From positions 164,153-228,152 of the forward strand of contig NZ_CP132480.1 in assembly GCF_030770395.1 (NCBI RefSeq): DNA of 64,000 nt. Direction: 5' to 3'. The position numbers were made by a program, and so were the translations under genes. Of this stretch, positions 9,323 to 18,838 are shown piece by piece. Position 1 is the first letter of the stretch. Every line of letters begins with the position of its first letter. The notes under the pieces were generated by a model. The model was given only the letters and a program-made list of their open reading frames with translations, had not been told where the DNA came from and made no database searches. This DNA is from Telluria beijingensis (GTDB lineage Bacteria; Pseudomonadota; Gammaproteobacteria; Burkholderiales; Burkholderiaceae_D).

Positions 9323-12300
9323 CGTCCAAACACCAGCAAGCCGGTCTCGGCGAATTGTTCATCGCAAGCAGCGCCGCGGCGCGCGTCGACGATGGCCAGG
9401 CGGCGGCCGTGCCGGAACTGGCGATTGCCAGCGGACGTATCGAGATCGTCTTCATCGAAAGCGACGTGGCCGACATCGACACGCTGATCCGTGGCTTCGG
9501 TGCTGGCAAGGAAATCGTCATTCTCGATGCCGCGCGCGATGGCCTGCGCCAGATCGCCGAAGCCCTGGAAGGACGGAGCGGCATCGATGCCCTGCACGTG
9601 ATTTCGCACGGCCAGCAAGGCAGCATTAGCCTCGGTTCGCTGATGTTGAGCGCCGACGACTTGCCCCAGCATGCCGCCGACCTGCAGGCGATCGGCCGCA
9701 GCATGGCGGAGGGTGGCGACATCCTGCTGTATGGCTGCGACGTCGGCGCCGGCGACGAGGGCCTGGCGCTGGTCGGCAGCCTGGCGGCGGCCACCGGCGC
9801 CGACGTGGCGGCGTCGAGCAACCTGACCGGCGCCGCCGTGCTTGGCGGCGACTGGGAACTGGAAGTCAGGCGCGGTGACGTCGATACGCCGGCCGTGGTG
9901 GATCCGGCGCTGGCTGCGATGTACCATCGCACGCTGGCCAGCGATTGGCTCGCACCGATCATCCTGAACTTCAACACATATGAGAATTTTTCCAGCAAGG
10001 GCAGCGGTGCTCCGAACTACGATCCAGAAATCGATATCCTGTACAAGATCCGCGGCAGCGACGCCTACGTATTGAAGATCGATGGTACGAGCAGCAATAT
10101 ATCGACATACGAGTCGGATCCCTTCATCGCATCCGACACGAGTGATGGGGAAATTGACGAAACCGAAATCACGTTCTCCTTCGAGACTGGCCAAGTATTC
10201 ACGCCTGTATCGATCAATGTGGCCAACTTCGAAATCCGTAATAGCGGACAGCAGAAACTGATTTTCGTCGGCTATGACGCATCCGGTAACCCCATCGGCA
10301 GCCCGAAAACCATTACGACTTCCGCTGACGTGGACGGGACCTATCTTCCAGTGCCTCTGGACGGACTGATCGGCATCAGCAAGCTGAAAGTATTCGCCGA
10401 TCCGACGTCGAACAACGGAAGAATGATATACCTGGTATTCGACGACTTTGAAATCAAGGACATCAAGCCGGCAGGCCCTCCACCGCCGCCGGCGCCGGTC
10501 GTCACGTCGGTCTCGTCCACCAATATCGACGACGCCTACCGGGCGGGCCAGGAAATCACCGTCACCGTCACCTTCGACCAGGAGGTCGTCGTGGCCGGCG
10601 GCACGCCCACCCTGCTGCTCGAGACCGGCCAAACCGACCGCCTCGCCGTGTACACCGGCGGCAGCGGCACCGATACCCTGAGCTTCAAATACACGGTACA
10701 GCCGACCGACAGCAGTTCCGACCTCAATTACTTCAGCACCGGCTCGCTCAGCCTTGCCGGCGCCACCATCAAGCTGAAGGGCGGCACGGTCGATGCCTCG
10801 CTGGTCCTGCCGGCCCTGAACAGCCCCAATTCTCTCGGCGGCGGCAAGGCCATCGTCATCGATACGGCTGCGCCGACGCTGGAAATCATCAGCGCCAAGA
10901 GCACGCTGAAGGCCGGCGAGACCACGACCGTCACCTTCAAATTCAGTGAAGCGGTGACCGGCTTCGAGCGCGGCGACGTCCTTGTCTCCGGCGGCACGCT
11001 CGGCAACCTGACGCTTGGCCAGGACGGCAAGTCCTACAGCGCCACGTTCACGCCGACCGAGAACACCAACAACGGCACCGCCAGCATTACGGTGGAAGCC
11101 GATTCCTACGCGGACGTGGCCGGCAATCTGGGAGGCTTCGGCGCCACGCCATCGATCACCTTCGACACGCTGGCGCCCGGCAAGCCGGCCGCCCCGGTCC
11201 TGCATCCGGATAGCGACAGCGGCGCGGCCGGCGACGGTATCACCAGCGACAACACCCCACAATTTATCGGCGCCGCCGGCAGCGTCGAGGGCGCCACCAC
11301 GGTGCGCCTGTACGCCGGCGCCATGCTGATCGGCCAGACCACCGCCAATGCCAATGGCAGCTGGTCGGCGACCAGCAACACCGCACTGCCCGACGCCACC
11401 TACCAGATCACCGTCGTGCTCGTCGACGCCGCCCAGAATGTCAGCGCGCCCTCCGAACCGTTCGAGCTGGTTGTCGATACGGTCAAGCCGGCCACGCCGC
11501 TCCAGCCCGATCTGGCGCCCGTGAGCGATAGTGGCGCCCACGACGACGACGACATCACGAATGCCGTCACCCAGACCATCCGCGGCGCAGCCAACAGCGC
11601 CGAAAAAGGCAGCCTGATCACGCTGTACAACGACGGCGTCGCCATCGACGGCGCCAGCACGACCGTCGGGGCCGATGGCAGCTGGTCGATCGACCTCGCA
11701 CAGGGGCATGGCGCATATACCATCACGGCCCGCAGTCGCGATGCCGCCGGCAACCTGAGCGACATTTCGCCGGCGCTGAACCTGACCGTCGACCGCCAGG
11801 CGCCGGACGCACCGGATGCGCCGCTGCTGCACGCCGACAGCAATAGCGGATCGAAGGCCGACACGATCACCAACGTCCGCACCCCGACCTTTTACGGCGT
11901 GGCCGGGAGCGTCGAAGGCGGCGCCACGGTCAGGCTGTACGCGGATGGCGATTTCATCGGCAGCGCCGTCGCCACGGCCAACGGCAGCTGGTCCGTGACT
12001 GCCAGCCAGTTGGATGGCCGCACCTACACCATCACCGCCGAGGCGGTCGACTTCGCCGGCAACGTCAGCGAAGTCTCGAGCGGCACCTCGGTCACGATCG
12101 ATTTCACCGCACCTGCGGCGCAGGTCGCCGACGTGGCGTTCTCGGACGACACCAACATCGAGGGCGACTTCGTCACCAGCATCGCGGCCCAGTCCGTCAT
12201 TGGCAAGCTGACGGCGCCGCTGGCGCAGGGCGAATGGGTCGGTGTCTCGTTCAACAATGGCACTACCTATTTCCCAGCCACGGTCGACCCGAACGGCGAG

Positions 12301-15300
12301 CAGTGGTCGCTCGCCGAAGTGACCCTGGCAGGCAAGGGCACGCTGGTGGTGCGCGTGTTCGACGCCGCCGGCAATCCGGGCGCGCCGTTCAGCCATGGCT
12401 ATGAACTCGACGTCACGGCGCCAGGCGCACCGTCTACCCCGGACCTGACCGATGCATCGGACAGCGGCGCCAACGACCAGGACAATATTACCGGCGTCAC
12501 CAGGCCGACCTTCACCGGCACCGCCGAGGAAGGCGCCACCATTACCCTGTACGCCGATGGGACTGCGGTCGGCAGCGGCCAGGCCGGAGTCGACGGCAAG
12601 TGGACCGTCACGGTCGACGAGGCACTCGCCGGCGCGACCTACGATTTCACTGTCAAGGCGTCCGACCTGGCCGGCAACCAGGGCGGCGCGTCGCCGCTGC
12701 TCGAGGTAACCATCGTCACCGATGCGCCGTCGATCACGAATACCACCTTCACCCTCGCGAGCGACAGCGGAATCGACGGCGACCTCGTCACCAGGATCGC
12801 CGCGCAGACGCTGAGCGGCAAGCTGAGTGCAGCCCTGGCGCAGGGCGAGCAGGTCGAGGTGTGGGATGGCGCGATCTGGCGCGCGGCCAGCGCCGGCGCC
12901 GGCGACGATACCTGGATGCTGGCCGGCGTGACCCTGACCGAGGGGCCAACCGAGTACCAGGTGCGGGTGATCAATGCGATCGGCAACGAGGGCCTGGTCG
13001 ACAAGCGTACGGTCACGCTCGATACCGAAGCACCGACCGTCAAGATCGAGAGCAGCGCCCAGCAGCTCAAGGCCGGCCAAACCGCCACCATCACGTTCAC
13101 CTTCAGCGACGATCCCGGAAACTTCTCGTGGGACGGCAGCGCGGGCGACCTCAAGGTCGGCGGCGGCACGCTGTCGGCGCTGTCGGGCACCGGCCCGGAG
13201 CGCACCGCGACCTTCACGCCGGACGCCAATACCCAGGATGGCGTGGCGACCATCACGGTCGCAGGCAATAAATTCTTCGACCTGGCCGGCAACGGCAACG
13301 AGGTCGGCGTGATGGCGCAGATCCCCTACGACACCCTGGCGCCGGCGGCGCCGACGGCGCCGGTGCTGGCCCCCGGCAGCGACTCCGGTACCATGGGTGA
13401 CCGGATCACGTTCATCACCCGGCCGACCTTCACCGGCAGCGCCGAATCGGGCAGCACCGTGACCCTCTACGATGCCGAGGGCAATCCGATCGGCAGCGGC
13501 ACCGCCGTCAACGGCCAGTGGTCGATCGCGCCCACCGCCGCGCTGGACGACGGTGCGCACACGATCAGCGCCACCGCCACCGATGCCGCCGGCAACAAGA
13601 GCCAGGCTGTCGCCGGCCAGCAGATCACGATCGATACCACCCCGCCAACCCTGGCCATTACCAGTAACGTCGACAGCCTGAAGATCGGCGAGACCGCGAC
13701 CATCAGCTTCACCTTCAGCGAAGATCCGGGCGTCAGCTTCGGCGATACCGACATCAGGGTCCATGGCGGCAAGCTGGGCGAACTGGAGAAGGATGGCCTG
13801 GTGTACACCGCCGTCTTCACCCCGACCGCTGGCGAGGATCTCTCCACGGCGACCATCTGGGTCGGCGCCGGCAGCTATGTGGACCCCGCCGGCAATAACG
13901 GCGGCGCCGGCGCCCCCGTGGAGCTGGTGTTCGACACGAAGGCGCCGGACGCGTCCTCGGCGCCCGACCTCGAAGCAGCGTCGGATACCGGCACCTCGGA
14001 TGTCGACGACATCACCGGCGACACCACGCCGACCTTCACCGGCAGCGCCGAATCCGGCGCCACGGTGCGGCTGTATGCAGACGGCGTCGAGATCGGCTCG
14101 GCGCTGGCGGTCGACGGCGCCTGGCGCATCACCGCGACTGCGCTCGACACCGGCAAGCACGCGATCACGGCCATCGTCACCGACGCCAGCGGCAATGAAG
14201 GACCGGAATCCGATTCGCTGGACATCGAGATCGTCACCGGCACGCCGTCCACCATGGCCGACAGCATCAAGCTGTCAAGCGATAGCGGGGCCTCGGAAAC
14301 CGACCGTATCACCCGCATCGCGGACCAGACCCTCAACGGCACCCTCGACGCGGAACTCGAGGCCGGCGAATACGTCGAGGTGTCGCTGGACGGAGGCGAC
14401 AGCTGGAACAGGGCGGAGAGCGACGGCGCCAGTTGGTCGTTCGGGACCACGCTGGTCGAGGGCTCGCACCCGATCTCGGTGCGCGTGGTCAATGTCATCG
14501 GTAACGCCGGCGAGGCGTACACCAAGGACTACCAGCTCGATACCCAAGCGCCCACCGTCACGGTGTCCAGCAACGTGGACACGCTCAAGCGCGGCGAGAC
14601 GGCGACCATCACCTTCAGCTTCAGCGAAGCGCCGGGCGACAGCTTCACCTGGGACGATATCGCGGTCCAGGGCGGCAAGCTGGGACCACTCAGCGGCAGT
14701 GGCCTGGGCTACACCGTGACCTTCACGCCGACTGACGGCGTGGACAACGGCATGGCCAGCATCTCGGTCAAGGCCGACTCCTATCTCGACCTGGCCGGCA
14801 ACAAGGGTAGCGTCGGCAATATGCCGGCCCTGGCATTCGATACGCTGGCGCCAGGCGCGCCGCCTGCGCCCACGCTGGCTGCCGCCAGCGACACCGGCAC
14901 GGTGGGCGATGGCATCACCCGCAGCACGACCCAGGTGATCGAAGGCAGCGGCGCCGTGCCCGGCGCCCTGGTGCGCCTGTACGAGGGCGAGCGTGAAATC
15001 GGCTCAGAACGCGCCGATACGAACGGCCATTGGAGCATCTCGATCACCCTGGGCATTGGCGCGCATGCGCTGCGGGTCGTCCAGTACGACGACGCAGGCA
15101 ACGGGTCGGTGGTCAGCGCACCGTTCCAGCTGACGGTCGAGGCGGCGCCCGTGAACCCGACGCCAAACCCGAATCCGGACCCGAATCCGGACCCGAACCC
15201 GCCGACGATGGTCGACGGCATGCCGGTCACGACCCGTCCGGTGACCTTGCCGGGCGGCGTGCGCGGCACCACGGTCGAGGTGCCGATCGTCACTGGCGGC

Positions 15301-16473
15301 CGCACCGAAACCGATGGCCAGCCAAGCCTGGCGGATATTCCGCTGGCGTCCGGCGGCGGCCAGGTCCAGCTGCTGGCCCAGCTGCCGGTGGGCTACGGCC
15401 TGTCGAGCAGCGGCGGCGTTGCAAATGCGCAGAAGGGCCTGGAATTCCTGATCGCAGCGATCAAGGCAGCCACGCCGACCCATGCGCCGGACGACCAGGG
15501 CCACCTGGTCCAGAACGGCACGTCGTTCCTGAATGGCCTGGACTACAGCACGCTGCTGGTGCACACCGTCAAGCCGGTCAGCAACACCGGCGCCGGCGGC
15601 GCGCTGGTACTGGACGGCGCCGGCGCAAGCGGCGGCCAGGGCACGGCGCTGGTGATCGAGACCGGCGGCATGGCCAGCGGCAGCGCGATCGACCTGGTCG
15701 GCATCGATTTCGCGGCGCTGATCGGCGCGGCGACGGTGTCCACGGGCAGCAGCGGCAGCATCCTGGCCGGCGACGCCGCCAGCCAGCACTTCACGGTGGT
15801 GGCCGGTGGCGAGAACCAGGTGTATGCCGGCGGCGGCAACGACCTGCTGAGCTTTGCCGCGCCCGATGCCGGCTCGGTCCTGGGGCGCTCAAGCGCACAG
15901 CAGGCGCCGGGCGCCAAGTCCACCGTGCTGCACGGCGGCCAGGCGCTCGACGCAGCCAGTTTCGCGGGCTCGCGCGACGACTACCAGATCGACTACCACC
16001 ACGGCCACGTGGTGGTCGGCCGCAAGGGCGCGCCGAACGAGACGGCGCTGGTGATCAACGTCGAGCAACTGCGCTTCGACGACGGCACGATCGACGTCGC
16101 CAACGACGCCAGCCTGGACACGCTGGCCGGCATGTACCAGACCGTGTTCGGGCGCCAGGCGGATGTCTACGGCATCGAGTTCTGGGTCGACCGCCGCGAC
16201 GACGGCGTGAGCTGGGGCGCGATCGTGCTCGACATGATCGGTTCTAGCGAGCATGCAGCGACCGGCGGTGCCATGAACGGCGATGCCGCGCATGACATCG
16301 CCCTGCTGTACCAGGCCCTGTTCAACCGCGCGGCTGACGATGCCGGCCTGGCCTTCTGGCAGGCGGCGATGGATGGCGGCATGAGTATGGAGCAGGTTGC
16401 GACCTGGTTCGTGGAGTCGGCCGAGATGGTGGGCCACCAGCGCGGTGCGCTGGACTGGGACTTCCAGGTCTGA
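9319..16473 (+). CDS. Giant DUF4347 / Ig-like repeat / DUF4214 surface protein
   Basis: A 2384-residue protein with no classical signal peptide. Order: DUF4347 at about residues 41-188 (IEIVFIESDVADIDTLIRG through LLYGCDVGAGDEG, GGDWELEV); a lectin-like beta region about 208-385; a SwmB-like domain about 394-518; fourteen Ig-like domains of about 102 residues (518-1942); a linker of alternating Asn/Asp and Pro about 1946-1962; a Gly/Ser-rich segment with YAGGGNDLLSF, reminiscent of a single RTX-type calcium turn; and a C-terminal DUF4214 region from about 2260 (LDTLAGMYQTVFGRQAD, then a second copy with ALFNRAADDAGLAFWQ). DUF4347 and DUF4214 are common in large type I-secreted adhesins, so export by a type I system is inferred; none is encoded here. 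A role in adhesion or matrix binding is likely. Its start is inside the sulfotransferase stop. Confidence 0.88.
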   Translation: MTSKHQQAGLGELFIASSAAARVDDGQAAAVPELAIASGRIEIVFIESDVADIDTLIRGFGAGKEIVILDAARDGLRQIAEALEGRSGIDALHVISHGQQGSISLGSLMLSADDLPQHAADLQAIGRSMAEGGDILLYGCDVGAGDEGLALVGSLAAATGADVAASSNLTGAAVLGGDWELEVRRGDVDTPAVVDPALAAMYHRTLASDWLAPIILNFNTYENFSSKGSGAPNYDPEIDILYKIRGSDAYVLKIDGTSSNISTYESDPFIASDTSDGEIDETEITFSFETGQVFTPVSINVANFEIRNSGQQKLIFVGYDASGNPIGSPKTITTSADVDGTYLPVPLDGLIGISKLKVFADPTSNNGRMIYLVFDDFEIKDIKPAGPPPPPAPVVTSVSSTNIDDAYRAGQEITVTVTFDQEVVVAGGTPTLLLETGQTDRLAVYTGGSGTDTLSFKYTVQPTDSSSDLNYFSTGSLSLAGATIKLKGGTVDASLVLPALNSPNSLGGGKAIVIDTAAPTLEIISAKSTLKAGETTTVTFKFSEAVTGFERGDVLVSGGTLGNLTLGQDGKSYSATFTPTENTNNGTASITVEADSYADVAGNLGGFGATPSITFDTLAPGKPAAPVLHPDSDSGAAGDGITSDNTPQFIGAAGSVEGATTVRLYAGAMLIGQTTANANGSWSATSNTALPDATYQITVVLVDAAQNVSAPSEPFELVVDTVKPATPLQPDLAPVSDSGAHDDDDITNAVTQTIRGAANSAEKGSLITLYNDGVAIDGASTTVGADGSWSIDLAQGHGAYTITARSRDAAGNLSDISPALNLTVDRQAPDAPDAPLLHADSNSGSKADTITNVRTPTFYGVAGSVEGGATVRLYADGDFIGSAVATANGSWSVTASQLDGRTYTITAEAVDFAGNVSEVSSGTSVTIDFTAPAAQVADVAFSDDTNIEGDFVTSIAAQSVIGKLTAPLAQGEWVGVSFNNGTTYFPATVDPNGEQWSLAEVTLAGKGTLVVRVFDAAGNPGAPFSHGYELDVTAPGAPSTPDLTDASDSGANDQDNITGVTRPTFTGTAEEGATITLYADGTAVGSGQAGVDGKWTVTVDEALAGATYDFTVKASDLAGNQGGASPLLEVTIVTDAPSITNTTFTLASDSGIDGDLVTRIAAQTLSGKLSAALAQGEQVEVWDGAIWRAASAGAGDDTWMLAGVTLTEGPTEYQVRVINAIGNEGLVDKRTVTLDTEAPTVKIESSAQQLKAGQTATITFTFSDDPGNFSWDGSAGDLKVGGGTLSALSGTGPERTATFTPDANTQDGVATITVAGNKFFDLAGNGNEVGVMAQIPYDTLAPAAPTAPVLAPGSDSGTMGDRITFITRPTFTGSAESGSTVTLYDAEGNPIGSGTAVNGQWSIAPTAALDDGAHTISATATDAAGNKSQAVAGQQITIDTTPPTLAITSNVDSLKIGETATISFTFSEDPGVSFGDTDIRVHGGKLGELEKDGLVYTAVFTPTAGEDLSTATIWVGAGSYVDPAGNNGGAGAPVELVFDTKAPDASSAPDLEAASDTGTSDVDDITGDTTPTFTGSAESGATVRLYADGVEIGSALAVDGAWRITATALDTGKHAITAIVTDASGNEGPESDSLDIEIVTGTPSTMADSIKLSSDSGASETDRITRIADQTLNGTLDAELEAGEYVEVSLDGGDSWNRAESDGASWSFGTTLVEGSHPISVRVVNVIGNAGEAYTKDYQLDTQAPTVTVSSNVDTLKRGETATITFSFSEAPGDSFTWDDIAVQGGKLGPLSGSGLGYTVTFTPTDGVDNGMASISVKADSYLDLAGNKGSVGNMPALAFDTLAPGAPPAPTLAAASDTGTVGDGITRSTTQVIEGSGAVPGALVRLYEGEREIGSERADTNGHWSISITLGIGAHALRVVQYDDAGNGSVVSAPFQLTVEAAPVNPTPNPNPDPNPDPNPPTMVDGMPVTTRPVTLPGGVRGTTVEVPIVTGGRTETDGQPSLADIPLASGGGQVQLLAQLPVGYGLSSSGGVANAQKGLEFLIAAIKAATPTHAPDDQGHLVQNGTSFLNGLDYSTLLVHTVKPVSNTGAGGALVLDGAGASGGQGTALVIETGGMASGSAIDLVGIDFAALIGAATVSTGSSGSILAGDAASQHFTVVAGGENQVYAGGGNDLLSFAAPDAGSVLGRSSAQQAPGAKSTVLHGGQALDAASFAGSRDDYQIDYHHGHVVVGRKGAPNETALVINVEQLRFDDGTIDVANDASLDTLAGMYQTVFGRQADVYGIEFWVDRRDDGVSWGAIVLDMIGSSEHAATGGAMNGDAAHDIALLYQALFNRAADDAGLAFWQAAMDGGMSMEQVATWFVESAEMVGHQRGALDWDFQV

Positions 16474-16475
16474 AC

Positions 16476-18524
16476 CTATTCCGGCGCCCGGATGTAATCG
16501 ACCATGCCCTCGCTGCCGCGGCTGGGCGGCGCCGTGAGCAGGCTCACCACGACCACGCCCAGCATCCCGGCCGGCACTCCGAACACACCGGCCGCCATCG
16601 GCAGGATGCCGAACCAGGCGTCATCCAGGCTGCCGCCCAGGGCCGGGCTGGCGCGCAGCATGTAATAGAGGCAGACCGCGAAGCCGGCGAGCATGCCGGC
16701 GATCGCGCCCTGGTGGTTGGCGCGCTTCCAGAACACGCCCAGCACCAGCACCGGGAACAGCGTGGAACCAGCCAGGGAGAACGCCGCGGCGACCAGCGAT
16801 AGAATATCGGCCGGCTTCTGCGACGCCACGTAGGCCGCGATGAAGGCCACCCCCAGCAGCAGCAGCTTCGAGATCGTGACCCGCTTCTGGGTCGAGGCGC
16901 CCGGGTTGACCATCTTGTAGTAGACGTCGTGCGACAGCGCGTTGGAGATCGCCAGCAGCAGGCCGTCGGCGGTCGACAGCGCCGCCGCCAGGCCGCCGGC
17001 CGCGACCAGGCCCGCGATCACATAGGGCAGGCCGCCGATCTCGGGCGTGGCCAGCACCAGCACGTCGGCGTCGATCGCGAATTCGGCCAGCTGCACGATG
17101 CCGTCGCCATTGATGTCGGCCACGCTCACCAGCGGATTGGCCTTGTCGACATTGGCCCAGTACGAGATCCAGGTGGGCAGGGACGAGAAATCGCTGCCCA
17201 CCAGCGAGGTATAGATGTCGTATTTGGCCAGCACCGCCAGCGCCGGAATCGTCAGGTACACCAGCAGGATGAAGAACAGGGTCCAGAACACCGAGACCCG
17301 GGTGTCGTTCACGGATGGCGTGGTATATGCCCGCATCAGGATGTGGGGCAGGGCCGCGGTGCCGAACATCAGGCAGAACACCACCGCCAAAAAGTTATTG
17401 CGGCGCTGGTCGGATTCCTCTTTGGTCGCGCCGGGGAAGGGTTCGGCATGCGGCTCGGGCGGCCGGGCGCGCTTCAGGTTGGCGTCGCGCCGCTCGCTCC
17501 ATTGCGAACGCGCCTCGTCCACCGAGTTCGGATACGTGGCCAGCGCGCGCTCGGCCTGGCGCACCTCGGTCAGCGAGGCATTGCGCGCGCGCGCCGCCGC
17601 CAGCTGGCGCTGGGCGTCGAGCTTGCCGGTTTCCCACGATTCGGGGAGCAGGGCCACCCGCCCGGCATATTCGGCGGCGCGGCGGCGGAACTCGGCGCGC
17701 ACTTCTTCCTCGCGCGGGTCTTGCGCCAGCGCCGCCTCGCGCGCGGTCAGCTTGGGCAGCAGCGAGCCGTAGGCCACCGCGGGGATCGGGTTGTCGGCAT
17801 GCTTGGCCGACAGCCACATGGTCGGAATCAAGAAGGCGACCAGCAGGATGATGTACTGCGCCACCTGGGTCCAGGTAATCGCCCGCATCCCGCCCAGGAA
17901 CGAGCACACCAGGATGCTCGCCAGGCCCAGGAAGATCCCGACCGAGAAATCGACGCCGGTGAAGCGCGAGGCGATCAGCCCGACCGCGTAGATCTGCGCC
18001 ACCACATAGGTGAACGAGACCAGGATGGTGGCGCCGACTGCCACCGCGCGCACCGCGGCGCCGCGTCCACCGCCGCCGCCGCCGTAGCGCGCCGCCAGGA
18101 AGTCCGGCACCGTGTATTGCGCAAACTTGCGCAGGTAGGGAGCGATCAGCAGCGCCACCAGCACGAAGCCGCCGGTCCAGCCCATGATGAAGGCCAGGCC
18201 GTCGAAGCCCTGCAGGTACAGGCCGCCGGCCAGGCTGATGAAGCTGGCCGCCGAGATCCAGTCGGCGGCGGTGGCCATGCCGTTGAACATGGCCGGCACG
18301 CGTCGCCCGGCGACGTAGTATTCGGTGACGCTCGAGGTGCGGCAGATGACGCCGATGATCGCGTACAGCGCGATGGTGGCGAACATGAACAGGTGGCCGA
18401 TCCACAGGCGCGGCATGCCTTCCTGCTCGAGCAGGGCGACCGCCACCAGGAACAGGGCGAAGCAGCCGGTGTACCACAGGTAGTAGCGCGCCAGCTTGCT
18501 GAAATACGGTGGCTTGGCGCTCAT
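16476..18524 (-). CDS. Sodium:solute symporter, VC_2705 subfamily
   Basis: A 682-residue multi-helix transporter of the SSS family, paired with a DUF4212 small subunit as in the VC_2705-type group; substrates in that group are mostly small carboxylates such as acetate, but the one here is unknown. SSS features: YYVAGRRVPAMFNGMATAADWISAASFISLAGGLYLQGFDGLA, TVPDFLAARYG, and the later ALSTADGLLLAISNALSHD. A hydrophilic insertion of roughly 110 residues (PKLTAREAALAQDPREEE to PFPGATKEESDQRRNN) between helices is typical of this subfamily. The start MSAKPPYF at 18524 overlaps the DUF4212 stop in an ATGA; the ORF extending to 18719 is out-of-frame read-through. Confidence 0.88.
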   Translation of the reverse strand: MSAKPPYFSKLARYYLWYTGCFALFLVAVALLEQEGMPRLWIGHLFMFATIALYAIIGVICRTSSVTEYYVAGRRVPAMFNGMATAADWISAASFISLAGGLYLQGFDGLAFIMGWTGGFVLVALLIAPYLRKFAQYTVPDFLAARYGGGGGGRGAAVRAVAVGATILVSFTYVVAQIYAVGLIASRFTGVDFSVGIFLGLASILVCSFLGGMRAITWTQVAQYIILLVAFLIPTMWLSAKHADNPIPAVAYGSLLPKLTAREAALAQDPREEEVRAEFRRRAAEYAGRVALLPESWETGKLDAQRQLAAARARNASLTEVRQAERALATYPNSVDEARSQWSERRDANLKRARPPEPHAEPFPGATKEESDQRRNNFLAVVFCLMFGTAALPHILMRAYTTPSVNDTRVSVFWTLFFILLVYLTIPALAVLAKYDIYTSLVGSDFSSLPTWISYWANVDKANPLVSVADINGDGIVQLAEFAIDADVLVLATPEIGGLPYVIAGLVAAGGLAAALSTADGLLLAISNALSHDVYYKMVNPGASTQKRVTISKLLLLGVAFIAAYVASQKPADILSLVAAAFSLAGSTLFPVLVLGVFWKRANHQGAIAGMLAGFAVCLYYMLRASPALGGSLDDAWFGILPMAAGVFGVPAGMLGVVVVSLLTAPPSRGSEGMVDYIRAPE

Positions 18525-18838
18525 CGCGGCTCGTCCCCGATGGCGGCCCTGGCTTCGCGATCGAGCTGGCGCATGCGCCAGGCGTAGAAGCCGATGATCG
18601 CCAGCGATATCAGCGACGCGCCCTGCGCCGCCATGTAGAACGACAGCGGCCAGCCGAAGATTTCGAAGCGGGCCAGCTCGCGCGCGAAGAACACGGTGCC
18701 AAAGCCGGTCGCCAGCCACAGCGCCAGCAGCAGCAGGGTCATGTTGCGGCTGCGCTCCCAGTGCAGGGCGCGGGCGGCGGCGGCGCGCTGGCGCGCGTCA
18801 TTCTCAAGGGTCGGGTCAGTCGGCATCGAGGGATTCAT
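18521..18838 (-). CDS. DUF4212 sodium/substrate symporter small subunit
   Basis: A 105-residue membrane protein (101 if the second Met at 18826 is used). Two hydrophobic helices (MTLLLLALWLATGFGTVFFA and SFYMAAQGASLISLAIIGFYAW) flank FFARELARFEIFGWPLSFYMAAQG, the conserved core of the DUF4212 family. It always accompanies the large symporter of the VC_2705 type and is thought to be a subunit of it. It overlaps the kinase gene upstream by up to 23 bases and the symporter gene downstream by 4 bases. Confidence 0.88.
   Translation of the reverse strand: MNPSMPTDPTLENDARQRAAAARALHWERSRNMTLLLLALWLATGFGTVFFARELARFEIFGWPLSFYMAAQGASLISLAIIGFYAWRMRQLDREARAAIGDEPR

Noticed and set aside
9118..14160. 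1680-residue open frame on the minus strand opposite the giant protein gene
   Set aside because: It lies entirely antisense to a recognisable repeat protein, its residues are Arg/Gly/Ala-rich without domains, and it follows the codon pattern expected of a shadow in GC-rich repeats.
10870..15145. Repeats inside the giant gene as a CRISPR array or tandem DNA repeat
   Set aside because: The repeat unit is about 300 bp, divergent in sequence and preserved only as protein domains; there are no short identical repeats with spacers.
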